Source: JBLIKP01 sp047635375
GTDB lineage: Bacteria > Bacteroidota > Bacteroidia > Sphingobacteriales > Sphingobacteriaceae
Reading direction: 5' to 3'
Length of the DNA stretch: 32,994 nucleotides
Assembly: GCA_047635375.1 (NCBI GenBank)
Contig: JBLIKP010000016.1
Location: forward strand, 1 to 32,994
Shown here: positions 27,107 through 32,994 of the stretch, in pieces
Position numbering within the stretch: the first letter of the stretch is position 1
How the letters are laid out: each line of letters opens with the position of its first letter
Made by a program: the position numbers and the translations under genes
The notes under the pieces: model-generated
The model's input: only the letters and a program-made list of their open reading frames with translations
Told to the model about the DNA's origin: nothing
The model's database searches: none

Positions 27107-28606
27107 ATGGAATTCGAGTTGCCAAAAGAAAAATCCTCAATCATCAAGGTGGTTGGGATAGGTGGCGGCGGTGGAAATGCCGTGAACCACATGTTTAAGC
27201 AAGGAATAAAAGGTGTAGACTTCATCGTATGTAATACTGATGCGCAAGCCCTGGACTTAAGTCCTGTTCCTAACAAAATTCAACTAGGAGAAAGCCTTAC
27301 CGAAGGTCGCGGTGCGGGATCTCTTCCTGAAGTAGGGAAGAATGCTGCCATCGAGAACATCGATAGCATTAAGGAATACCTAGAAATTAATACAAAGATG
27401 CTTTTCTTAACTGCCGGAATGGGTGGTGGAACAGGTACTGGTGCCAGTCCGGTGATCGCGCAAGCGGCTAAGGAGCTTGGTATTCTTACTGTGGCTATTG
27501 TGACTACGCCTTTCGGTTTCGAAGGTAAGCGTCGTCGTGAGCAAGCTCAAAAAGGTATTGAAGAACTTCGCAAGAGCGTTGATACACTACTTTTGGTGTC
27601 CAATGATAAACTGCGTGAAGTTTGCGGTAACCTTTCTCTGTCTAACGCTTTCGCGGAAGCCGACAATATTTTAACCACTGCTGCCAAAGGTATCGCTGAG
27701 ATTATCACGGTGCCTGGTTACATAAACGTCGACTTTGAAGATGTGAAAACAGTGATGAAAGAAAGTGGAGTAGCAATCATGGGTACTGGTGTTGCCGAAG
27801 GCGAACACCGCGCTATTCAAGCTGCCGAAGCTGCTTTATCGTCGCCGTTACTAAACGATAGCGAAATTGTAGGAGCAAATCACATTCTATTAAACATCAC
27901 TTCAGGTACTAAAGAAGTGTTGATGGATGAGATCTCTGAAATCACCGACTTTGTACAAGATGCGGCTGGACTTACGGCCAACATTATCTGGGGTAACTGT
28001 AACGACGATTCGTTAGGGGAAGCTATATCTGTAACCTTAATCGCAACGGGATTCAAAACCGGTGAGGAAGATGCAAACCTGAACGCTAACAAACGTCACG
28101 TATTAGAGCCAAACAATCCTTCGCCAAAGCCAACGCCAGCTAACGATGGATTTTCTGTCCGTTCAGAGCCTACCTTTGGGTCAGAAAACGCAACTACACA
28201 GCAGCCAAAACAACCTGATTTGTTCAGCTGGGAAACCAATATTGAGAAAAAGGAATCTCCACATGAGGAAATTGAATTTACGGTAAAGACTGTCGATACA
28301 CCAACGCCAGAACCTCAGCCTAAAGAGCAAACAGAGGAGCCTCAGCATACAGAAAATCAAGACTCAGCATACCGAAGAACACAAGAGCGCATCGCCAAGC
28401 TTAAGGGTTTAAGCATGGGAATGAAAACTTCGGGTGGATTAAATGAAATGGAAGAAGTTCCTGCCTATTTAAGACGCCAAGTTGAATTGGATGATGTTCC
28501 TCATTCTTCTGAATCAAATGTGTCACGTAGAACCCTTTCTGACGATGAAAATCAACGTCCTGAGATTCGTTCTAACAACTCATTCTTGCACGATAACGTA
28601 GATTAA
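27107..28606 (+). CDS. ftsZ: Cell division GTPase FtsZ
   Basis: The protein has 499 residues, longer than E. coli FtsZ (383) because of a long linker and tail. The tubulin-type GTPase domain runs to about residue 320: KVVGIGGGGGNAVNHM, the signature loop G106-GGTGTG112, and the T7 region NVDFEDVKTVM. A disordered, proline- and glutamate-rich linker follows (about 325-445). The FtsA-binding peptide PAYLRRQ lies at 452-458, and 41 further residues end in NSFLHDNVD, a tail I associate with Bacteroidota. FtsZ assembles the Z-ring. A 41-base gap separates it from ftsA, the longest inside the operon. Confidence 0.98.
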   Translation: MEFELPKEKSSIIKVVGIGGGGGNAVNHMFKQGIKGVDFIVCNTDAQALDLSPVPNKIQLGESLTEGRGAGSLPEVGKNAAIENIDSIKEYLEINTKMLFLTAGMGGGTGTGASPVIAQAAKELGILTVAIVTTPFGFEGKRRREQAQKGIEELRKSVDTLLLVSNDKLREVCGNLSLSNAFAEADNILTTAAKGIAEIITVPGYINVDFEDVKTVMKESGVAIMGTGVAEGEHRAIQAAEAALSSPLLNDSEIVGANHILLNITSGTKEVLMDEISEITDFVQDAAGLTANIIWGNCNDDSLGEAISVTLIATGFKTGEEDANLNANKRHVLEPNNPSPKPTPANDGFSVRSEPTFGSENATTQQPKQPDLFSWETNIEKKESPHEEIEFTVKTVDTPTPEPQPKEQTEEPQHTENQDSAYRRTQERIAKLKGLSMGMKTSGGLNEMEEVPAYLRRQVELDDVPHSSESNVSRRTLSDDENQRPEIRSNNSFLHDNVD

Positions 28607-28648
28607 TGATTCATTAATAGTTCAATTACGCAACTCGAGTAAAGTTTA

Positions 28649-28720
28649 AAGCGGGCTGGAGCATTTTTTAAGACATAGGAAACTGTGTTTTTGAATGCTC
28701 TGGTCCGCTTATTTTTTTTT
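28649..28720 (+). terminator. Two-part hairpin terminator ending the dcw operon
   Basis: The left arm at 28649-28665 pairs over 17 bases with 28694-28710 (three G-T wobbles). Inside the loop an independent hairpin, 28670-28678 with 28683-28691, is capped by GAAA, a GNRA-type tetraloop. A single A and nine T residues (28712-28720) follow the outer stem. It starts 42 bases after the ftsZ stop. Confidence 0.9.
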
Positions 28721-28806
28721 AAATTGAAAAGAATATTTACCTTGGGATTTAATATACCCTAAACTAGTTCACTAGGTCAAAGCATTGATTACCAGTCTAA
28801 ACTACT

Positions 28807-31644
28807 ATGAAAGTTCCTCAGTTTTTCATTTTCTTTATCTTATTTCTAGGGTTTACTATTTCCCAAGTTTCAGCTCAAGAAACTTTTGTTTGCGGCACAA
28901 ATACCGCTGAAGTTCATCCTCAATCTTTTTACAAGCCAAAACATCCTGGATTAAAAAAAACAGGCCTAGAAGAAGCTCCTAGGATTGTTCCTGTGGTGCT
29001 TCACATGGTAAGACAGTCTGATGGATCTTCCAATTACAACCCTGATTATTATTGGATAGTAGCCAATGGGGATTTTAGAAATGAATTTTTAAAATACGGG
29101 ATTCAACTTGAATTCTGTGACACCATTAACTTTATAGATAGCTCGGCAATTGCTTACGAAGCGGTAAATGGCTCTAACGATTACCGTGATTATCTTTGGG
29201 ATTATGAACATGTAGATGAAAAATTAAACATTTATATCGTTGGATCAATACAAGGAGCAGGCGGCTTATATTCGGGAAATAAAACCATATTCTTAGTCAA
29301 CTATGGGTTTAATAAGCACACCTTTATGCATGAGGTTGGCCATGCCTTAGGACTTGCTCATACCCACAATACTTACTTTCCCAACCCTAATGAATTAGTG
29401 GCAAGAACCAATTGCTATGAGGCAGGGGATTATTTCTGTGACACCCCCGCCGACCCAAAACTTTCTCAAAATAATGTGAACGATAATTGTGAGTATACGG
29501 GGTCACAAAAAGATGATGCCGGAGATTCTTACGTGCCAGATCCTGCAAACATAATGTCATACTCACCCGGTAAATGCCAAACGATTTTTACGCCTGAGCA
29601 AACCGCGCACATGCACAGTGTAATTGATGATCTTTATGCCAATGCAAATGCCTGTGTGGAAGGGGAAAAATATTGCATCGAACAGGAACTTTTAGATACC
29701 TGCGGCGGAATTTTAACAGATGGTAGCCGCGGAATCCGATATGCTAACAACTCAGATTGTGAATGGGTGCTAGCATCCACCGAGCCCGATGGTAAATTCA
29801 GGTTCAATTTTCAATACTTTAAAACTGAAAAAGAAGATCTAAGTGTGGGGAACGCTGGGGATGTATTGTACATCTACGACGGTCCAAATGATACCTATCC
29901 GCTTTTATTAAAACATTCAGGGAAATCCAAGCCCGGGCCAGTCTATTCGAATAGTGATTCTGTTTTTATTCGTTTTACCACCAATGCTACCGTCCGTGAA
30001 AAAGGATGGGCATTGAACTTTAACTGTTACCAAGGGTATAATCTTAAGGTGTTTTGGCCATCAAACAATATTGAGAATAAATTTCTATATGATGGTCCTG
30101 AGTTTAAAGTTACCACCTATGCAATAAATGAAGGGACGCTGCCCTTGGAGAATTACCATATGAGTCTTTATGTCTCAGATAATTCTGTATCCAAAGATTT
30201 CAATAAAATTATTGAAGGCCCACTTCTTCCAGGAGATTCACAAAAGGTAGTTTTTACCATTAATCCTTGTGATTTAGAAGGCGATGGAGAAAAGAGTAGG
30301 TATTATATAATCCGATTGAACGGAGATAAAAAAGACTTAATCGACGAATATAACGAGGACGATAATTCTGGCAGTAGTCCCACCTTTTACACTTTTGATC
30401 CTCAATGTGATTCCAACTGTACTGGACCTAATATTTTTGAAGGGTGTTTCGGAGAATTTGATGATGGAAGTCTGGATGGTGATTATGAGCAATACCAAGA
30501 CTGTTCGTGGATAATTAAAGGGACTTCTGGCCAGCCCTTAAACTTAATATTCACTCACTTTAGGTTACAAAGCTACCGCGACTCAGTTTGGGTGTACGAT
30601 GGTGAAGACGAAAATGCTAACCTTATTGTCCGCCTCGGAAAAGAAATTAATGAGGCCCCTCTAGACACGTTTAAAGCCACAGGCGATCGCATGTTTATTC
30701 GTTTTGCTTCAAATTTAAACCGTAACAAAGGGTGGGGAGTGAAGTTTTGGTGCGATGGGTACGAAAATGGCCCCTGGGCTGGAAATCTCTCTGCCGACTC
30801 GGTTTCAATAACCCAAGAAAGGGAAGTATTACGCTTGCGCGGAAAGGTTTATACCACCTCAGTAAACGAAAAAGCAGGAGATTCCTTCACCGCGAAAATG
30901 GTTATATCCAAGGATAGGAAATTTGACACCCAAGACTCCGTTCTTTTTGTAAAAACATTTAATGGTTTAAACGCAATTGACAGTGTGGCTTGGGCCGAGG
31001 AAATTAGTCTTTGCGATTTTCCTGCCGACTATCCCCAGTTTTTTGTGGGGATTGTAATTGATCCAAACAATGCAATTGAAGAGGAGTTGGAATCCGACAA
31101 TGAAGATTTTTCAAAAATCAGCCCAATTTCTGGTTCTCCCGTACCTGATTTTTCAATTGGTGAGGGTACAGGGAAGTTTGGGGTAACGGTAACAGACAAG
31201 AGTACAAAAATAAGCCTAATTGATTCCTGGACTTACGACTGGGGAGATCAAAGTACTCCATCAAACATTCCAAACGACGAGCATAACTATGCTGAAATTG
31301 GAGTATATGAAATTGTCCAAACCATAACCGGTCCTTGTGGGGATTCCACGAGAAAGAAATCTGTGGAGTTTTTTGCCACGAGTGTAGATCAAGTCCTTAA
31401 TGAATTAAACCAAGTGGTTGTGTTCCCAAATCCCGGGAATCTCAGTGAAATTAAAGTAAGCGGACTGGAAAGTGGTGACTTAGTAAACATGGTAGATATT
31501 ATGGGTAGAACGCTGGGCTCTGTTAAGGTGATTAATCCAAATGATTTTACGGTAGCCCAAATTTCTAGTCTAAATGCAGGGATTTACACTCTTCAAATTA
31601 TTCGTAAAGATGTGTCAAGGCTTATTAAATTTGTGGTGAATTAA
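28807..31644 (+). CDS. Secreted M43-type zinc metalloprotease with CUB, CARDB-like and PKD domains, T9SS cargo
   Basis: The protein has 945 residues. The signal peptide runs to about residue 24 (FFIFFILFLGFTISQVSAQ). The catalytic domain spans about 60-285 and holds the extended zinc motif H175-EVGHALGLAH185 with E176 as catalytic base and a Met-turn M250-S-Y252. Cysteines in between (NCYEAGDYFCDTPAD) match pappalysin (M43) proteases. CUB-like domains at about 297-408 and 538-650 are each followed by a CARDB-like beta domain (about 410-530 and 658-768, each ending E.N..ED N). A PKD domain lies at about 780-856. A T9SS sorting domain (VVVFPNPG... to the end) completes it. It is probably exported across the outer membrane to digest proteins outside the cell. 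It follows the dcw terminator, so it has its own transcript. Confidence 0.9.
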   Translation: MKVPQFFIFFILFLGFTISQVSAQETFVCGTNTAEVHPQSFYKPKHPGLKKTGLEEAPRIVPVVLHMVRQSDGSSNYNPDYYWIVANGDFRNEFLKYGIQLEFCDTINFIDSSAIAYEAVNGSNDYRDYLWDYEHVDEKLNIYIVGSIQGAGGLYSGNKTIFLVNYGFNKHTFMHEVGHALGLAHTHNTYFPNPNELVARTNCYEAGDYFCDTPADPKLSQNNVNDNCEYTGSQKDDAGDSYVPDPANIMSYSPGKCQTIFTPEQTAHMHSVIDDLYANANACVEGEKYCIEQELLDTCGGILTDGSRGIRYANNSDCEWVLASTEPDGKFRFNFQYFKTEKEDLSVGNAGDVLYIYDGPNDTYPLLLKHSGKSKPGPVYSNSDSVFIRFTTNATVREKGWALNFNCYQGYNLKVFWPSNNIENKFLYDGPEFKVTTYAINEGTLPLENYHMSLYVSDNSVSKDFNKIIEGPLLPGDSQKVVFTINPCDLEGDGEKSRYYIIRLNGDKKDLIDEYNEDDNSGSSPTFYTFDPQCDSNCTGPNIFEGCFGEFDDGSLDGDYEQYQDCSWIIKGTSGQPLNLIFTHFRLQSYRDSVWVYDGEDENANLIVRLGKEINEAPLDTFKATGDRMFIRFASNLNRNKGWGVKFWCDGYENGPWAGNLSADSVSITQEREVLRLRGKVYTTSVNEKAGDSFTAKMVISKDRKFDTQDSVLFVKTFNGLNAIDSVAWAEEISLCDFPADYPQFFVGIVIDPNNAIEEELESDNEDFSKISPISGSPVPDFSIGEGTGKFGVTVTDKSTKISLIDSWTYDWGDQSTPSNIPNDEHNYAEIGVYEIVQTITGPCGDSTRKKSVEFFATSVDQVLNELNQVVVFPNPGNLSEIKVSGLESGDLVNMVDIMGRTLGSVKVINPNDFTVAQISSLNAGIYTLQIIRKDVSRLIKFVVN

Positions 31645-31655
31645 TCACGCCATTT

Positions 31656-32162
31656 ATGTCCGTACAGATTGTCCAAATAAAACCGAAATTCGAGAAGGCC
31701 GTGCAAAGCTTGTTCAGAGCCGTGGTGAAATTCATGAATGAAGGCGGACTGTTCCAATGGGACAAAAAATACCCTCAGCCCGCAGCGCTCAATCAAGATA
31801 TTCTAAACGGCGAGATGTATGGAATCCTTGAGGGTGAAAAGGTTGTAGCTACAATAACCTTAAATACCAATCAGGACGAGCCGTACGAATCCTTACCATG
31901 GGAAATTACCGAAGGCACACAACTGGTAGTCCATCGTTTGGCCGTTCACCCCAAGCACTTGGGAAATAAATTCGGTAATCATTTAATGGCTTTCGCCGAA
32001 GATTTAGCCCGAGAGCAGGACCACACCGCAATTCGTTTAGATACCTTTTCCGGAAATCCACATGCGTTAAAACTTTACGATAATCTTGGGTATAAGCGAG
32101 TAGGGATAATCAATCTTGATTATAGGGAAGGGGACTTTGTGGTTTTTGAGAAAGGGATGTAA
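31656..32162 (+). CDS. GNAT-family N-acetyltransferase
   Basis: The protein has 168 residues. It has the GNAT fold: an N-terminal alpha/beta part with a conserved FNEGG-like segment (MNEGGLFQWDKKYP), the beta strand LVVHRLAVHP near 90-99 and the acetyl-CoA pyrophosphate loop KHLGNKFG. The later part carries AIRLDTFSGNPHALKLYDNLGYKRVG, where the asparagine and tyrosine are typical of motif B. The substrate cannot be told; small-molecule amine or protein N-terminal acetylation are both possible. It starts 11 bases after the metalloprotease stop, so it may be read from the same mRNA, though a functional link is not evident. Confidence 0.88.
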   Translation: MSVQIVQIKPKFEKAVQSLFRAVVKFMNEGGLFQWDKKYPQPAALNQDILNGEMYGILEGEKVVATITLNTNQDEPYESLPWEITEGTQLVVHRLAVHPKHLGNKFGNHLMAFAEDLAREQDHTAIRLDTFSGNPHALKLYDNLGYKRVGIINLDYREGDFVVFEKGM

Positions 32163-32222
32163 TAAATAATTTTCTTAAATTATCGTCTAATTGTAATTGG
32201 ATACCATGTCGAATGTTTAAAA

Positions 32223-32255
32223 ATAATGGTTAATGATGAATTGTAAATTGTAAAT
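32223..32255 (+). repeat. C-free leader repeat, copy 1 (element left end)
   Basis: It begins ATAATGGTTAATG and continues with AATTGTAAATTGTAAATG. The segment contains no C on this strand. A matching copy lies at 32742-32775. Its first bases (TAATGGTTAA) are the reverse complement of TTAACCATTA found twice in the terminal array. Confidence 0.7.
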
Positions 32256-32264
32256 GTACTTAGG

Positions 32265-32313
32265 GAGAAAATTTAGAAGAACTAAGAGTTTAGATTCCGC
32301 GATTTTTGGCAAA
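32265..32313 (+). pseudogene. Decayed 5' fragment of a four-helix-bundle gene (upstream copy)
   Basis: The bases align without gaps to the downstream relic and resemble the start of the intact gene (AGAAAAT, then AAGAGTTTAGA...GCGAT). In one frame they read ENLEELRV, a stop, IPRFLAKK. This resembles the common N-terminus of S23/IVP four-helix-bundle proteins, where a tryptophan usually follows ELKV or ELRV, so TAG may be a mutated TGG. Only about 15 codons remain, and AT-rich repeats take over at about 32320. Confidence 0.5.
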
Positions 32314-32319
32314 AAAAAC

Positions 32320-32363
32320 GAACATTAAACATTAACCAAAAACAATTAACAATTAAAATTAAT
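32320..32363 (+). repeat. ATTAAC-type short repeats before the four-helix-bundle gene
   Basis: The stretch contains ACATTAAAC, ACATTAACC, CAATTAAC and CAATTAA in succession. They are the same kind of irregular 10-base units as in the terminal array, and G is absent until the last bases. The repeats close the upstream relic and directly precede the intact gene. Confidence 0.6.
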
Positions 32364-32382
32364 GGTGAATGGTTGATTTGTT

Positions 32383-32745
32383 ATGAAAGAAAATGTAGTG
32401 AAAGCCAAGAGTTTAGAATTTGCGATACGCATAGTGCGCTTGAACCAACGATTATGTTCAGACAAGAAAGAGTTTGTGATGTCTAAACAAGTGCTTCGAA
32501 GCGGAACTTCCGTAGGCGCTATGATCCGAGAAGCTGAGCACGCTGAATCAAAACCCGACTTCATTCACAAAATGGCAATTGCCCAAAAGGAAATAAACGA
32601 AACGCTCTATTGGCTCGAATTACTCTTCAAAACAGATTACCTAAATCAAACGGAATACAATTCACTGGCTCTTGATGCAACAGAACTGTTAAAACTCCTA
32701 ACTAGTATTATCAAAGTAACTAAATCCAACCTTTACAAAACATAA
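32383..32745 (+). CDS. Four-helix-bundle protein (S23 / 23S rRNA IVP family)
   Basis: The protein has 120 residues, the usual size for the family. The family pattern is clear: KSLEFAIRIVRLNQRL (helix 1), SKQVLRSGTSVGAMIREAEHAESKPDFIHKM with the conserved RSGTSVGA..REA, AQKEINETLYWLELL and the C-terminal ELLKLLTSIIK. The founding members are encoded in intervening sequences of 23S rRNA genes. Structurally related proteins (Avd) are accessory factors of diversity-generating retroelements. The molecular role of solitary copies such as this one is unknown. No rRNA, reverse transcriptase or transposase is nearby. The gene sits between two decayed copies of its own 5' end and AT-rich repeats, as if carried by a small element. 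The residues before KSLEF (MKENVVKA) differ from the commoner F.DL.VW start. Confidence 0.9.
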   Translation: MKENVVKAKSLEFAIRIVRLNQRLCSDKKEFVMSKQVLRSGTSVGAMIREAEHAESKPDFIHKMAIAQKEINETLYWLELLFKTDYLNQTEYNSLALDATELLKLLTSIIKVTKSNLYKT

Positions 32746-32775
32746 TGGTTAATGTTAAATTGTGAATTGTAAATG
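32742..32775 (+). repeat. C-free leader repeat, copy 2
   Basis: It begins ATAATGGTTAATG one base after a C that follows the gene's final codons and overlaps the end of the four-helix-bundle gene (stop at 32743-32745). It matches copy 1 at 31 of the first 34 positions without gaps and has no C. The gene's stop codon therefore lies within the repeat. Confidence 0.7.
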
Positions 32776-32784
32776 AGCAATAAC

Positions 32785-32850
32785 AGAAAATGTGATAAAA
32801 CTTAAAGTTTAGAATTTGCGATATGCATAGTTAAAACCCAATCGCCAATT
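32785..32850 (+). pseudogene. Decayed 5' fragment of the four-helix-bundle gene (downstream copy)
   Basis: Bases 32806-32831 match 32410-32435 of the intact gene at 25 of 26 positions and read SLEFAICIV against SLEFAIRIV. AGAAAATGT and part of the following sequence are also shared, with one base missing, so the frame is broken between the ENV and SLEF parts. After about 32832 similarity stops and AT-rich repeats begin. It is a truncated relic and is not expected to make a protein. Confidence 0.75.
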
Positions 32851-32994
32851 AAAAAATCACCCTTAAAAATTAATAATTAATCATTAACACTTAACCATTA
32901 ACAACACCCCATTAACTATCAAACATCAATAATTAACACTTGACAATTAATCATTAACAATTGATAATTAACCATTAAAAATTAACACTTAACA
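32846..32994 (+). repeat. G-depleted ATTAAC-type repeat array (continues past window)
   Basis: This strand has only two G residues in about 149 bases. It contains about a dozen ATTAA cores in irregular units of roughly 10-12 bases, such as ATTAACACTT, ATTAACAATT and ATTAACC. TTAACCATTA occurs at 32891-32900 and 32968-32977 and is the reverse complement of the leader-repeat start. No gene or CRISPR structure is seen. The array is cut by the window end. Confidence 0.75.

Noticed and set aside
28738..28745. TACCTTGG as a -7 element for the metalloprotease gene
   Set aside because: It resembles TAnnTTTG, but no TTTG lies at the proper upstream distance, so support is too weak to list.
32383..32745. 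Diversity-generating retroelement based on an Avd-like protein
   Set aside because: There is no reverse transcriptase, no template/variable repeat pair and no variable-protein gene in the window. The family similarity alone does not support it.
32846..32994. Possible CRISPR array
   Set aside because: The units are irregular, 10-12 bases, low-complexity and without unique spacers of constant length; no cas gene is present.

Overview
The window looks like a chromosomal segment of a Bacteroidota (Flavobacteriia-like, probably marine) bacterium. Three proteins end in type IX secretion (T9SS) C-terminal sorting domains. The division and cell-wall (dcw) gene order, the FtsZ tail ending in NSFLHDNVD, the PASTA-bearing FtsI and the AT-rich leaders with few Shine-Dalgarno sites all fit that phylum. 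No tRNA, rRNA, CRISPR array, transposase or phage gene was seen.

Region 1 (1-11332) starts with the 3' end of a LuxR-type regulator. It continues with a 3306-residue secreted multidomain protein (four LamG-like domains, Fn3-like and carboxypeptidase-regulatory-like modules, T9SS tail) and a translationally coupled 330-residue T9SS protein that repeats a module found twice in the giant's C-terminal part. A strong intrinsic terminator closes this pair.

Region 2 (11359-13459) holds an Omp85/BamA-like outer-membrane barrel protein and a 301-base spacer. The spacer carries recurring GTGGTA elements and four 10-base-phased units just before mraZ, which I read as the MraZ autoregulatory operator.

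Region 3 (13460-28720) is a complete, tightly packed dcw operon: mraZ, rsmH, ftsL, ftsI, murE, mraY, murD, ftsW, murG, murC, ftsQ, ftsA, ftsZ. Nearly all junctions overlap or are separated by a few bases. The genes supply cytoplasmic lipid-linked peptidoglycan precursor synthesis (MurC, MurD, MurE, MraY, MurG), septal polymerisation (FtsW, FtsI) and the divisome (FtsL, FtsQ, FtsA, FtsZ). murF, ddl and murB are not here. A long two-part hairpin followed by nine T residues ends the operon.

Region 4 (28807-32162) encodes a secreted M43-type metalloprotease with two CUB/CARDB-like pairs, a PKD domain and a T9SS tail, then a GNAT acetyltransferase.

Region 5 (32163-32994) is the accessory part and the most unusual. 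An intact four-helix-bundle gene (S23/IVP family) lies between two decayed copies of the 5' end of the same kind of gene. Each decayed copy is preceded by the same C-free leader and followed by G-poor ATTAAC-type repeats, giving inverted ends. This suggests a serially inserted or duplicated small element with no transposase of its own. The repeat array runs off the window end.
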